Numbered from the stretch's first letter, positions 1 through 8,962 are shown. The stretch: DNA of 64,000 nucleotides from DASUKM01 sp036278735 (GCA_036278735.1 DASUKM010000001.1:34711-98710); one strand, 5' to 3'. The notes: generated by a model not told the origin, from the letters alone. A program made the numbers and translations.

Positions 1-140
1 GTGACGGTGACTCCGGGGAGCACGGCCCCTTGGGGGTCGGTGACGGTCCCCGCGACCGTGCCCGTGAGCGTCTGCCCATGAGCCACGCCGCCAAGTCCCA
101 CCACGAGCAGGACGGCGGCGAGTCGTGCAATCCACTTCAT
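1..140 (-). CDS. TonB-dependent receptor, N-terminal fragment (runs off the left edge)
   Basis: Only the first 46 codons lie in the window. They read as a signal peptide (start MKWIARLAAVLLVV, cleavage near AHGQ) followed by GTVAGTVTDPQGAVLPGVTV, which is the first strand of the carboxypeptidase-regulatory-like domain at the N-terminus of Oar-type outer-membrane receptors. The same segment occurs in the full-length receptor at 4097-7234. By family the protein would be a TonB-coupled outer-membrane transporter or adhesin; the substrate cannot be told. Assignment to the family is an inference from this short segment. Confidence 0.7.
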   Translation of the reverse strand, partial: MKWIARLAAVLLVVGLGGVAHGQTLTGTVAGTVTDPQGAVLPGVTV

Positions 141-152
141 CGTGACCACCTC

Positions 153-494
153 CTACTTCGTCCCCGGCGACTTGATCCGGTCGTGCTGCGTCGAGTAAAT
201 GGCGTAGCCGGTGCCGATCGCCATCACCGCCAGTGCCGCGATCCCGACCGGACTCCTGAAGAATCCGGTCGATTGCTTCGACTGATCGACCTGCGTCGTC
301 TTCGCCGCCGGCGTGTGCAGCGGCGTGCGCGCCGCCTCGCGCGCCACGACCTGCCGCAGCGAGACCTGCGGCGCCTTGGGCGCGGTCGGCTTCGTGCCGC
401 TCGCCGCCACCGGAATAGGAACGAGTGCCACCGCCACGGCGAGCAGCACCGTGCGGCCGACCAGCCCGCGCCAACGAGTCAACCTCACTGTCAC
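153..494 (-). CDS. small exported protein of unknown function with C-terminal membrane segment
   Basis: A 113-residue protein. I start it at the GTG at 494 because a purine-rich GAGAGGAG lies 8 bases upstream; an in-frame ATG at 521 is the alternative. Residues 1-35 form a signal peptide or anchor (LLAVAVALVPIPVAASG), then comes a Pro/Ala/Thr-rich stretch, a second hydrophobic segment (SPVGIAALAVMAIGTGYAIYS) and a short polar tail. This looks like a periplasmic or inner-membrane protein. It lies 12 bases upstream of the TonB receptor at the left edge and on the same strand, so the two may be co-transcribed. No family recognised. Confidence 0.6.
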   Translation of the reverse strand: MTVRLTRWRGLVGRTVLLAVAVALVPIPVAASGTKPTAPKAPQVSLRQVVAREAARTPLHTPAAKTTQVDQSKQSTGFFRSPVGIAALAVMAIGTGYAIYSTQHDRIKSPGTK

Positions 495-736
495 AGGTAC
501 ACTCCTCTCTCGGATGCCCATGCGTCTCATGCGCCTCGGCAGGCGCGCCTGCCAGCGTACCGCCCGCATGCACACGGCAATCCAGCGGGGAGTATATCCA
601 AAACGGCACGGCGGAGCCCGACTTTTCGATCGCACGCGATCCGAGCCGCGCGGTGCATCCAGCCGGTTGAAGGGTGGATGTCGATTTCTTGGATCCGCGT
701 GCCCAAAATCGGGAAGACGGCGCGTGCGCGTATTGC

Positions 737-742
737 TACAAT
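737..742 (+). promoter_or_regulatory. -10 box of a predicted leaderless fdhE transcript
   Basis: TACAAT ends 6 bases before the GTG at 749 and no Shine-Dalgarno is present. Transcription would begin at or next to the start codon. No convincing -35 was seen. Confidence 0.5.
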
Positions 743-748
743 CCGCCC

Positions 749-1603
749 GTGACCGAACGCCGTGCCGCCCCAGCCCGCGCCGAGCCCTTGGAGATTCAGG
801 AACTCCGGCGGCTCCGCGCAGATCAGCCCGACCTCGAGTCGGCGGTCGACCTGCAGATCGAGCTGCTGCAGGCCCAGCGCCGCGTTCAGTCGCGAGTGCC
901 TCTGCCGCTCATCGATCTCGATGCGGCCGCCCTCGACGGAGCGCTCGCCGGCGGCAAGCCCATTCTGCAGTTCGAACAGATCCCGATCGACTGGAGCGAC
1001 GTGCGCTTGATGATTCGATCGACGGCCCAGGCGCTGCGCACCCACGATTCGATCGAGGCGGAAGACTACCGGCGGGTCGAAACGCTGGCGCGCGATGCCG
1101 AGCGGCTGCCCGGCGCGCTGAAGCATTGGTACGAGCGCGCTCGTCCCGGCAGCGTCGGCGGCGGTGAAGTCGATGCGCTCGTGGCCGGACTCGAGCCGCT
1201 GCTGCTGATGGCCATGCGCCCGTTTCTCTCGCGCTGCGCGGATGCCGTGATGGCGCGCACGGTGTTTGCGGGATGGACGCGGGGGACGTGTCCGCTCTGT
1301 GGAGGCGAGCCGGACCTTTCCGTGATCACGCCCGCCGCCGAGCGGCTGCTCATCTGTTCGCGGTGTGTCGCCCGCTGGCGGTTCGACCAGCTCGCCTGTC
1401 CGTTCTGCGGCAACGCGGACCGGGCGCGCATCACGTCCTTCGCGACCCGCAACGGCTGGTACCGCCTGAACGCCTGCGACGTCTGCCAGCGCTACATCAA
1501 GGCGTTCGACGCGCGCCACGCCACACGCCCGGTCCTGCCGAGCGTCGACACGATTGCGACGCTGCCGCTCGACGCGGCAGCCGTCCAGCGCGGTTACAAG
1601 TAG
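749..1603 (+). CDS. fdhE: formate dehydrogenase accessory protein FdhE
   Basis: A 284-residue protein with the FdhE rubredoxin-like C-terminal layout: four Cys-x2-Cys pairs (CPLCGG, CSRC, CPFCG, CDVC), the last followed by QRYIKAFD. FdhE acts late in maturation of membrane-bound formate dehydrogenases in the cytoplasm. The GTG at 749 is preferred because a -10 box lies just before it and the upstream in-frame codons are unlike coding sequence. No formate dehydrogenase subunit is present in the window, so the partner must be elsewhere. It converges tail to tail with the carboxypeptidase at 1605 with one base between them. Confidence 0.85.
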   Translation: MTERRAAPARAEPLEIQELRRLRADQPDLESAVDLQIELLQAQRRVQSRVPLPLIDLDAAALDGALAGGKPILQFEQIPIDWSDVRLMIRSTAQALRTHDSIEAEDYRRVETLARDAERLPGALKHWYERARPGSVGGGEVDALVAGLEPLLLMAMRPFLSRCADAVMARTVFAGWTRGTCPLCGGEPDLSVITPAAERLLICSRCVARWRFDQLACPFCGNADRARITSFATRNGWYRLNACDVCQRYIKAFDARHATRPVLPSVDTIATLPLDAAAVQRGYK

Positions 1604-1604
1604 C

Positions 1605-2669
1605 CTATTTGCTTTCCTGGCGGCTGACGACGTCGAAGCCCTTGTCGGCGAGCCAGTTGAACAGGTGGCGCGTTTCCCAGAAGCGCCCCATGTTCGAGCG
1701 CGCCCCGAGCACGACGACGGCGACGGGATTGCCCTGCGGCAGACGCAGGAGGGTCGCCAGGCAGTAGCCGGCCTTGCTGATGAACCCCGTCTTCCCGCCC
1801 ATCACGTCGACGTCGCCGGCGAGCAGCAGATGGTTCGTGCTGTGGATCGGAATCGTGCGGCGCGTGGTCGTGACGGTGTAGGTCGGGGTCCGCATGATCG
1901 ACGAGATGCGCTCGTCGCTGGCGGCAAACGTGATCAGCCGCGACAGGTCGTAGGCCGACGAGACGTTGTCGGGATTGAGACCGGAGGGGTCGGCGAAGCT
2001 CGTGCTGTCGAGGCCGAGCTCAAGGGCCTTTTCGTTCATCCGCTCGACGAACGGGGCCGTGCCGCCATGGGAGGAGCGCGCGAGCGCGCGCGCCGCCGCA
2101 TTGTCGGACGCGATGAGCAGCAGGTGCAGCAATTCGCCGGCGGTCAGCTCGTCGCGGGCTCGCAGGTGCGTCGTGGAGGCGGCGTAGACGTCGCTGCGCT
2201 GAACGGTGATGTCCTGGTTCAGATCGGGATTGTCCTCCAGGAAGACGAGCGCCGTCATCACCTTGGTGATGCTGGCGATGGAGCGCTTGTCCTGAGAATT
2301 CTCCTCGTAGAGGACCTGGCCGGTGGCCGGATTGAACACGATGGCCGCGGCCGCCCGGACGTCCGGCACCAGGATGCCGTTGGCGTCGAGCTTGTAGTGC
2401 GGCGTCATCGCCTCCCGCAGCGCACTCAGGCGGGCGCGCTCGCGGGCGCGCGTGACGGCGCGCGCTCTGGCGAGCCGGGCCCGGCGAGCCGTCGAGGCGC
2501 GCGAGGAATACGCCGACTTGTGCGTGGCGGTCGAATGATGCCCGGCGGCCGTGCGCGATCTCGTCGAGTGCTGGGTGGCGGCGGTGGCGGGAGCCGCGGG
2601 AAGACCGACGCCGAGGCCCATGACGAGCACGGCAAGACGAACCGCCAGCCGGGGACGAATCAGACGCAC
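1605..2669 (-). CDS. D-alanyl-D-alanine carboxypeptidase (PBP5/DacF type, peptidase S11)
   Basis: A 354-residue penicillin-binding protein that would trim the terminal D-Ala of peptidoglycan stem peptides in the periplasm. All three active-site motifs are present in order: SITK (Ser133, Lys136), SDN (188-190) and KTG (293-295). The N-terminus has basic residues followed by a hydrophobic signal peptide, then an unusual Ser/Thr/Arg/Ala-rich linker of about 60 residues before the catalytic domain. The GTG at 2669 has GGAGG 4 bases upstream; the frame stays open further upstream but without signal-peptide character. The C-terminal beta domain of classic PBP5 appears to be missing, which makes it a short DacF/PbpG-like form. 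Confidence 0.88.
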   Translation of the reverse strand: MRLIRPRLAVRLAVLVMGLGVGLPAAPATAATQHSTRSRTAAGHHSTATHKSAYSSRASTARRARLARARAVTRARERARLSALREAMTPHYKLDANGILVPDVRAAAAIVFNPATGQVLYEENSQDKRSIASITKVMTALVFLEDNPDLNQDITVQRSDVYAASTTHLRARDELTAGELLHLLLIASDNAAARALARSSHGGTAPFVERMNEKALELGLDSTSFADPSGLNPDNVSSAYDLSRLITFAASDERISSIMRTPTYTVTTTRRTIPIHSTNHLLLAGDVDVMGGKTGFISKAGYCLATLLRLPQGNPVAVVVLGARSNMGRFWETRHLFNWLADKGFDVVSRQESK

Positions 2670-2926
2670 GAAGCCTCCGTTCACGACCAAACGGCTGGCT
2701 GGGAGCAACCGGTTGGATGCAGTGGGGGGAACGGACGAAGTGTAGCAGCAACTTGTTGCGTTGGCAATACTTGTTGCAGCTCTGGCGACGCGCAGCGGTA
2801 GAAATCGGCCAGCGTCCACGCGAGCGCAACCATACAAGACGAGTGCCAGCGCGGCCATATTCGTCCGCCGCCCTCGCCGCGAGTTGTGATAGCGTCAGCC
2901 ACCACGTCAGCAGGCGACGCGAACCG

Positions 2927-3475
2927 ATGGACGATTTCCGTCAGGCACACAATTTCCGTCACCAGGAAGAGTACGCGGCGCTGCGCGCGACCATCCGTGA
3001 GCGCGGGACCGTCCGGATGATCCTGCTGCCCGTCACGGTCGCCCTCTGGGCCGCCGTGGCGGTCGCGACGACCGCCGCGATCGCCTTTCCGATTGCGGCG
3101 CTGGTGCCCCTGATGGTGCTCGCCGCCGGCTTCGAGGCGGTCTACGCACTCCATGTGAACGTCGAGCGCATCGGGCGGTACCTGCAGACCTTCCACGAAC
3201 CGGACGGCGGCTGGGAACACGTCGCGATGGCCTTCGGGCAGCGGTTCCCCGGGCGAGGCGAGGATGCCCTGTTTTCCACGGTGTTTCTCATCGCCATCGC
3301 GCTCAACTACCTGCCGATTGCCATCGGCGGCACGACCCCGGAACTCGTGGCCGGCGGCGTGCTGCACCTGCTGCTGGCCATCCATATCGGCACCGCGCGG
3401 CGGCGGGCCGCGCAGCAGCGGCGCGCCGACCTCGAACGCTTCCAGACGCTGAAAGACGCGAACCCCGTCCCCTGA
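2927..3475 (+). CDS. integral membrane protein of unknown function
   Basis: A 182-residue protein starting at the ATG in GAACCGATGG. About 40 polar residues are followed by two closely spaced hydrophobic helices (residues about 48-90), a soluble segment containing FHEPDGGWEHVAMAFGQRFP, two further hydrophobic segments and a basic Arg/Gln-rich tail. It probably has four membrane segments with cytoplasmic ends. No family recognised. A large hairpin just after the stop codon (3488-3538) could end its transcript. Confidence 0.7.
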   Translation: MDDFRQAHNFRHQEEYAALRATIRERGTVRMILLPVTVALWAAVAVATTAAIAFPIAALVPLMVLAAGFEAVYALHVNVERIGRYLQTFHEPDGGWEHVAMAFGQRFPGRGEDALFSTVFLIAIALNYLPIAIGGTTPELVAGGVLHLLLAIHIGTARRRAAQQRRADLERFQTLKDANPVP

Positions 3476-3487
3476 TCCAAACGCTTG

Positions 3488-3538
3488 GTGTGCGGGATTC
3501 AACGTCGGGCCCCGCGCGGCGCGGGACGTCCGGCACAC
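3488..3538 (+). terminator. nested GC-rich inverted repeat, possible terminator
   Basis: GTGTGC at 3488-3493 pairs with GCACAC at 3533-3538. Inside it ACGTC and CCCGCG pair with CGCGGGACGT around a CGG loop. The structure sits 13 bases after the stop codon of the membrane protein ending at 3475. There is no T-run, so an intrinsic terminator is an inference from position and stability only. Confidence 0.4.
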
Positions 3539-3654
3539 GCGATCCCCACGGGCGCGAACGCGCCGGAAATGCGGGGCGGCGCGCCGTCTCTTACCGATTT
3601 GGTGGGTCGATTCGCCGGTACGATGTTTGCTCAGAGCGACGCCGGGGAGTTGTC

Positions 3655-3864
3655 ATGATGAGCCTTGTTCGACTGCTTGGCTTCACGACACTGGCGTGTG
3701 GCTGCGTCACCGGCCGGTATCGGGAAATCGCGACCAATCGCGAAGTCACCTACGTGGAAGAAAAAGGTAGCGGTTGTATGCACCAATCGCATCGCCGCAA
3801 CCACACGCTCGCCCCGGCCCGGTTTGGTCCGGTCGTGGCGATGCCGACCGCCAAAGCGTCGTAA
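3655..3864 (+). CDS. small protein of unknown function, possible lipoprotein or exported peptide
   Basis: A 69-residue reading frame. The first ATG (3655) has GGGGAG 5 bases upstream, and a TACGAT box lies about 35 bases further up. The N-terminus MMSLVRLLGFTTLACGC is hydrophobic with two cysteines, which resembles a weak lipobox. The middle (YREIATNREVTYVEEKGSG) resembles the short strand-rich segments of small periplasmic lipoproteins. The C-terminal third is basic and unremarkable. Reading-frame quality is only fair and it may not be a gene. Confidence 0.35.
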   Translation: MMSLVRLLGFTTLACGCVTGRYREIATNREVTYVEEKGSGCMHQSHRRNHTLAPARFGPVVAMPTAKAS

Positions 3865-4021
3865 AGACGCCCCCTCCCGCGTGCCGCCGGCCGCCCGCGC
3901 CGGCGCGGTTTCCTATTTCATGGCCTTCGTGATCGACCTTCCCCGCCCGGTCACTGCCAGGCCCTAAGAGCTGCCCCCCAAAACGGACGCGCGGGCGCGC
4001 CGCAATCGACGCGCTCCGCCG

Positions 4022-4096
4022 TCCCGAACTCCGAACCCTGAACCAACCTCGAACCCTGAACCCGGCACCCGACCCGGAACCCGGAACCCCGGGGTT
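4022..4096. repeat. GAACCC-type low-complexity intergenic repeat
   Basis: A run of imperfect copies of GAACCCTGAACC and CCCGGAACC fills the gap up to the stop codon of the TonB receptor. The same motif in either orientation recurs near 17802, 33285, 33699 and 41815. Confidence 0.8.
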
Positions 4097-7000
4097 CTAG
4101 AACCGGACATGCACCCCGAGCTGCAGCTGCCAGCGCGAACGCAGGTCGTCGAGCAGGAAGGGCTGGAAGTTCGGCGACACGATCGTGCTGATGTTGTAGC
4201 CGGTCAGCGGCGACGTGGCCGTGACGCTGGACGGGATCACCGCCGGCTGTTCGAGCTGCCCGAACGACACGTACTTCACGAGCCCCTTGTTCCGGTCGAA
4301 CAGGTTGATCAGGTTGAACGCGTCGAGCGTCACCTCGGTCTGGTACTTCTTGATCGGCAACTGAATCGCGAACCGCCCGTCGAGGCTGTTCGTCCAGGGC
4401 GCGCGGCACGCATTGCGCGGGATGATCTGTCCGACGTACTTCGACAGACAGCTGTCGGTCCTCTTCAGGAAATCGACGTAGTCCTGATACGTCCCTCCCA
4501 CGAAGTCGATCGGGTCGGTGGCGGTCGGGATGTACTCGAGGTCGTTGAACCCGCGATTGTCGCCGTTCACGTCGCGGAAATACGTGAGCGTGTACGGGCG
4601 GCCGGTCCGGCCCGAGTAGACCAGCGAGACGACGGGCTTGACGCGGCGCGCGAACGGGACGTCGTAGCTGCCGGTCAGCGTGATGCGCTGCCCCGGATCG
4701 AAGTCCGAGGTCGAGAGCGGCGGGTTGTTCGGATCGCCCGGCACGTACACGTTGCCCCAGTTCGAGGCCGCCTGGTCGGAGGTGCCGTCCATGATGCTCT
4801 TCGCCCGGCCATACGAATACGCGGCCTGCAGGAAGAGGCCCTTCTGGAACGTGCGGCGGGCCTGGTAGGTCAGGTCCCAGGTGTAGCCCTGGTTCGTGTT
4901 CTGCAACAGGATCACGTCGCTCAGGCTCGGGACCTTGCGGGCGAAGAACGGCCGCCCGCCCACGCCCGTGACCCCCGGAACCTGCACGTAATTGAGGTTC
5001 TGATACTTGATGTCCTCGAGCGTGTTGGACCAGACGAAGTCCGCCGAGCCGACGAAGCCGTACGGCAGCGTGTGATCGAAGCCGATGTTGCCGCGCAGCA
5101 CCGTCGGGTACTTGAAGTCCGGATCGATGACGTCGATCTCGTTGGTGAACGACCCGGCCGAGGCTCCCGTCACCGTCGTCGGCTGGTTGACCGGGTCGGC
5201 GACGAAGGGGATCGCGTTCTTCGAGTTGAAGCTGGCGCCGATGCGGGTGAAGTCGATCCCGGTGTTGCCGAACTGGTTGGAGATCCAGACGTACGCCGGC
5301 CGGCCGGTGAAGATGCCCACGCCGCCGCGGATCTGGCGGGTGCCGTTGCCGGAAAGATCGTAGTTGACGCCGACGCGCGGCGACCATTCGACGCCGTTCG
5401 GCACCACGTCGGTCGCGTAGCCGAAGTTCTGCACGGCGATCGGGTTGGCGTCCGGCTTCGTCGGGTAGCGGGGCGCGTCGACGCGCAGCCCGTACGTGAT
5501 CGTCAACGGCGAGCGGGCGCGCCAGGTGTCGCCGGCGTAGAAGCCCCACTGGCGGACGGAGAACTGCGCGCGCTGGTGCGGATCGCTCGTCGCCGAGAAG
5601 CTGTGGTCGTACTGCTGCGCCACGCCGGCTTCGAAATTCGCCAGGCTCGAGAAGTTGTAGGTCCCGTAGAAGTCGCGGATGAACAGGTTGCTCAACTTCA
5701 GGAACTCGTTGTGCGTGCCGATCGTGATCGTGTGGTTCCCTTTGAGCAGCGTGTACGCGTCGTTCAGCTCCGTGATGTCCTGGTTGATGGCGTTCTGTCC
5801 CGAGAACTGCTCCGTCCCGGACACGGCCGTGACCCCCGCGGCAAGCGTGACGGTGATCTGCGGGAACGGCGCGTTGCCGACCGGGCTCTCGCGATGGTCG
5901 CGCACCCGCGTGTACGTGAGGCGGAACTCGTTGACCCCCTTGCCGAACTGCGAGTTCAACTGGCCCACCGTCGAATTCGTCTTGCTGACGTAGCGGTAGA
6001 ACGCGTCGGGCGTCCGGAACGTCGTCGCCGACAAGCTGCCGTTGATGTCGTTGAGCGCGTCGATGTCGTTGTTCCGGATCGTGAGCTGGTTGCCCTTGGC
6101 GACGTTGAAATCGCCGCGGACGAAGTACTTGTTGCTGTTGGTCGCCTTCGGGAATTCCGCGCCGGGGTCGTCGCCGGGCGTGTAGTGGTAAAGGTTCTCG
6201 AGGTCACTGATGTAGCGGTTGAAGAGATCCGGCTGGAGGAACTGCGTGCCCGTCCCGCTGACCGAGAATCCTGTCGGCCGCGCTTTCCGCGCCCACTCGG
6301 CGTTGCCGTAGAAGAACGCTTCGTTCTTGACGATCGGGCCGCCGATGCCGAAGCCCCCCTGCTTGTCCCTGAGCGTCGAGATCTTGGTGTTCGTGACCCC
6401 CTTGCCGACCCAGTCCTGGTTGCGCGCCTGGTAGAAGCCGGTGCCGTGCAGGTCGTTGCTGCCGCTCTTGGTGATCACGTTGATGCCGCCGCCGGTGAAC
6501 CCCCCCTGCCGCACGTCGTAGGGAGAGACGACGAGCTGGACTTCCTGGACCGCGTCGAAGCTGATCGGCTGCGTCTCCGCCGTGCCCCCCGGCACCCCCG
6601 CGGAGCTGCCGAGGCCGAAAAGATCGTTGTTCACGGCGCCGTCGATCTGCAGCGAGTTGTAGCGATAGCTGTTGCCGGCGACGGTAATGATGGTGGAGGT
6701 GTCGGCGCCCGAACCGCCGCCGAGCGTGTTGAACAGCGGATTGATGCGCACGATGTCCGCGAGGCTGCGGTTGATCGTCGGCAGCGCGTCCTTCACCTGC
6801 CCGGAGATGTTGTCTTCGGTGCCGGCGTGCGACAGATCGATGAGCGGACTCTGGGCGGTCACCTGGACGGTCTCGGACACGGAGGCGAGCTGCAGCTTGA
6901 AGTCCGCCGTGCGGGTGCCCCCAAGCTGAACGTCCACGTTGTCCTGATGGTCCTCCTTGAAGCCGCTCATCGTGACGGCAATGCGGTACGGCCCGACGCG

Positions 7001-7234
7001 GACGTTGAGGATCGTGTACCGGCCGTCAGGGCCGGTGACCGCCTCGTAGCTCGTGCCGGTCGGCGTGTGGACCGCTGTCACCGTGGCGCCGGGCAGCACG
7101 CCCCCCTGGACGTCGGTGACGGTGCCGTTGATGCTGCCGGTCGTGACCGTCTGCGCCGCCGTCATCGCCGGGGCGATGAACAGCAGACACGCCACGGCCG
7201 ACAGCGTCCCAATGATTCTGGTACGCAATCTCAT
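4097..7234 (-). CDS. TonB-dependent receptor, Oar-like, with carboxypeptidase-regulatory-like N-terminal domain
   Basis: A 1045-residue outer-membrane beta-barrel. Residues 1-27 are a signal peptide ending AAQ. Residues about 28-115 form the regulatory-like beta-sandwich (GSINGTVTDVQGGVLPGATV). A plug domain follows, containing the repeated glycine-rich VVSPYDVRQGGFTGGGINVI segment typical of this family, then a long barrel. The chain ends in Phe (LGVHVRF), as expected for BAM recognition. Families of this kind take up large or poorly defined substrates, or act in adhesion, in Acidobacteriota, Bacteroidota and myxobacteria; no substrate can be read from the sequence. GGAG lies 8 bases before the ATG. 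The gene stands alone between two low-complexity repeats. Confidence 0.92.
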   Translation of the reverse strand: MRLRTRIIGTLSAVACLLFIAPAMTAAQTVTTGSINGTVTDVQGGVLPGATVTAVHTPTGTSYEAVTGPDGRYTILNVRVGPYRIAVTMSGFKEDHQDNVDVQLGGTRTADFKLQLASVSETVQVTAQSPLIDLSHAGTEDNISGQVKDALPTINRSLADIVRINPLFNTLGGGSGADTSTIITVAGNSYRYNSLQIDGAVNNDLFGLGSSAGVPGGTAETQPISFDAVQEVQLVVSPYDVRQGGFTGGGINVITKSGSNDLHGTGFYQARNQDWVGKGVTNTKISTLRDKQGGFGIGGPIVKNEAFFYGNAEWARKARPTGFSVSGTGTQFLQPDLFNRYISDLENLYHYTPGDDPGAEFPKATNSNKYFVRGDFNVAKGNQLTIRNNDIDALNDINGSLSATTFRTPDAFYRYVSKTNSTVGQLNSQFGKGVNEFRLTYTRVRDHRESPVGNAPFPQITVTLAAGVTAVSGTEQFSGQNAINQDITELNDAYTLLKGNHTITIGTHNEFLKLSNLFIRDFYGTYNFSSLANFEAGVAQQYDHSFSATSDPHQRAQFSVRQWGFYAGDTWRARSPLTITYGLRVDAPRYPTKPDANPIAVQNFGYATDVVPNGVEWSPRVGVNYDLSGNGTRQIRGGVGIFTGRPAYVWISNQFGNTGIDFTRIGASFNSKNAIPFVADPVNQPTTVTGASAGSFTNEIDVIDPDFKYPTVLRGNIGFDHTLPYGFVGSADFVWSNTLEDIKYQNLNYVQVPGVTGVGGRPFFARKVPSLSDVILLQNTNQGYTWDLTYQARRTFQKGLFLQAAYSYGRAKSIMDGTSDQAASNWGNVYVPGDPNNPPLSTSDFDPGQRITLTGSYDVPFARRVKPVVSLVYSGRTGRPYTLTYFRDVNGDNRGFNDLEYIPTATDPIDFVGGTYQDYVDFLKRTDSCLSKYVGQIIPRNACRAPWTNSLDGRFAIQLPIKKYQTEVTLDAFNLINLFDRNKGLVKYVSFGQLEQPAVIPSSVTATSPLTGYNISTIVSPNFQPFLLDDLRSRWQLQLGVHVRF

Positions 7235-7358
7235 CGCTGGTTCTCCACAACCCTGGTGACGAAAAAAATGCTTTGGGTGAGTAAAAGGTGACGAGCTGAT
7301 CGTGCGGGAGTATAGCAGGAGGGACGCCGCCGTCGTCCAGCGATTTTGCGGCGGGGGC

Positions 7359-7424
7359 CGGAGGACGGAAGGCGGAGGGCGGAGGGCGGAGGGCGGAGGG
7401 CGGAGGACGGAAGGCGGAGGACGG
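7359..7424. repeat. GGCGGAGG-type low-complexity repeat
   Basis: Seven or more imperfect copies of the heptamer GGCGGAG, with variants GGAGGAC and GGAAGGC. The reverse complement (CCGCCCTCC, CCGCCTTCC) appears at 13408-13435 and 17880-17957. The 380-base gap 7235-7614 between the receptor and the VWFA-related gene holds only this repeat and the next one; no gene was found in it. Confidence 0.8.
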
Positions 7425-7475
7425 GCCGTTCGACGACCGTCCGGTCTATCCGCGGCCGTCAGCGTGATTCGTGGC

Positions 7476-7612
7476 CTCCGTGTAGTCCGTGTAATCCGTG
7501 GCCGTGGCCGTGTAGTCCGTGGCCGTGGCCGTCCGTGTAATCCGTGTAATCCGTGGCCGTGGCCGTCCGTGTAATCCGTGTAGTCCGTGTAATCCGTGGC
7601 CGTGGCCGTGGT
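7476..7612. repeat. CCGTGTAATCCGTGGCCGTGGC repeat tract
   Basis: The tract is built from three short words, GTAATCCGT, GTAGTCCGT and GGCCGTGGCC, shuffled in irregular order for about 135 bases up to the stop codon of the gene at 7615. It is not interspersed with spacers, so it is not a CRISPR array. Confidence 0.8.
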
Positions 7613-7614
7613 CG

Positions 7615-8949
7615 TCAGCGCGCGCCGGCGGGCAGGGGCTTGAGCGTGTACGACGTCCGGTACTTGAGATCGTAATTGCCCGGCGCGGTCACCTTGATCT
7701 GAATGGTGCGGCGCTTCTTCGTGGGATCCGGATTGCTCGAGTAGTACCCGAGGACGTAATAGTCGCTCGTCTCCGCGTCGATCTTTTTCAGCGCCTTGTC
7801 GAAATCGTTCTGGTTGACCACGGCGATGCCGCCGGTGAGGTCCGCCAGCACGCGCAGGCTGTTCTGCGTTTCGCGGATGTAGTCGTTCCAGTCGTTCTGG
7901 TCGATGTTCTCGTCGAGGTCCGGCCCGCCGACGAGGCCGCGCGGGTCGATCGTGTAGATGGTCGCGTTCGCGCGGTTGGCTTCGCGCGTCAGCTCGGCCA
8001 GCTCCTGCACGAGATCCGCCTCGGCGAATTCGTTGCTCTGATTCGAGAACGGATCCACGTCGGGCACGTCCGAATAGTTCGGGTCGCCGTTGTTGTTGGG
8101 GTTGCCGGTACCGCCCGCCCCCATCTGCTGCTGATACTGGCCGCGCGAGGCAGGGAACGGATTGAAGTCGTAGCCGTCGCTGACGTAGATGAATGCCTTG
8201 CGCCGGTTGTGCACCTGCTCGAGGTGCTTCAGCGTGTCGTTGGCGGTCGAGAAGGCCACGTGCGCGCGGTAGCGGACTTCGGGCGGCCCCTGCGACGTCT
8301 CGGGCGTCTCGATGATGTCCGCCGGCTTCAGCCCCGCCCCCGAGATCTTCTTGATCGCCTCGTCGAGCCGCCGGCGATCGTACGTCAGGTCGATCGCGAG
8401 CGACGAGGGGCCGGTGGACTGGATGGCGAACATGTCGCCATCGTGAATCAGGTCCTTGCTGATCTTCTGGAACAACTGGCGGATACGCCCCGTGTTGCGG
8501 AAATCGAGGTGCAGGTCGTCCACGAAGATGATGAAAATCCGGCCGGCGGCATCGTTGGTGGGCTGCGGCGGCGGCAGCAGGATGCCTTCCTGCGTGGGCT
8601 TGGGCGGCGCGGCGGAGACGTTGTAGACGCGGCCGCCGTGCGTCAGCACGAACGAGACGACCTTCTGTTGGACGCCGTCTTCGTACACGTCGAAGTCGTT
8701 CTGTTTGAGGTTGGCGTCGAACTGCCCCTGCGCGTTCCGCACGATCACATCGGTCGTGACCAGATCGACGCTGCGCCGAATCACCTGCGGCGCCTGCGGC
8801 GTGAGGGGTTTCTCCTGCGCGGGCGGCCGGCTCTGGGCGGGCCTGGCCGGCGCTTGTCCGGGCAACGCCGGCGCCATACCGAGCGTCGCGGCCGCCCCGA
8901 GACCCGCCACCGCCAGACAGAGCTTACGCGGCAGCGACTTCATAGGCAT
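7615..8949 (-). CDS. VWFA-related protein of the acidobacterial type, exported
   Basis: A 444-residue protein. A signal peptide (KLCLAVAGLGAAATLGMAPALPG) and a Pro/Gln-rich linker precede a von Willebrand factor A-like fold: residues about 75-130 are a strand-rich region (DVIVRNAQGQFDANLKQNDF and VYEDGVQQKV), then IFIIFVDDLHLDF and FIYVSDGYDFNPF mark the A-domain core. A low-complexity Gly/Asn insertion lies in the middle (GGTGNPNNNGDPN). The domain is named for its abundance in Acidobacteriota and its function is not known; extracellular protein interaction is inferred. ATG 8949 is chosen because a perfect TATAAT lies 7 bases upstream; the ATG at 8943 is an alternative. Confidence 0.85.
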   Translation of the reverse strand: MPMKSLPRKLCLAVAGLGAAATLGMAPALPGQAPARPAQSRPPAQEKPLTPQAPQVIRRSVDLVTTDVIVRNAQGQFDANLKQNDFDVYEDGVQQKVVSFVLTHGGRVYNVSAAPPKPTQEGILLPPPQPTNDAAGRIFIIFVDDLHLDFRNTGRIRQLFQKISKDLIHDGDMFAIQSTGPSSLAIDLTYDRRRLDEAIKKISGAGLKPADIIETPETSQGPPEVRYRAHVAFSTANDTLKHLEQVHNRRKAFIYVSDGYDFNPFPASRGQYQQQMGAGGTGNPNNNGDPNYSDVPDVDPFSNQSNEFAEADLVQELAELTREANRANATIYTIDPRGLVGGPDLDENIDQNDWNDYIRETQNSLRVLADLTGGIAVVNQNDFDKALKKIDAETSDYYVLGYYSSNPDPTKKRRTIQIKVTAPGNYDLKYRTSYTLKPLPAGAR

Positions 8950-8956
8950 GATCTTG

Positions 8957-8962
8957 ATTATA
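8957..8962 (-). promoter_or_regulatory. -10 box TATAAT of a predicted leaderless transcript
   Basis: A perfect TATAAT on the minus strand ends 7 bases before the ATG at 8949. The box lies in the 20-base gap after the stop codon of the preceding gene (8970), so the VWFA-related gene has its own promoter. Confidence 0.6.

Noticed and set aside
4109..7291. A 1060-codon open frame on the plus strand
   Set aside because: It is the antisense shadow of the TonB receptor gene; the product is Arg/Val/Asp-rich with no domain, typical of the complement of GC-rich coding DNA.
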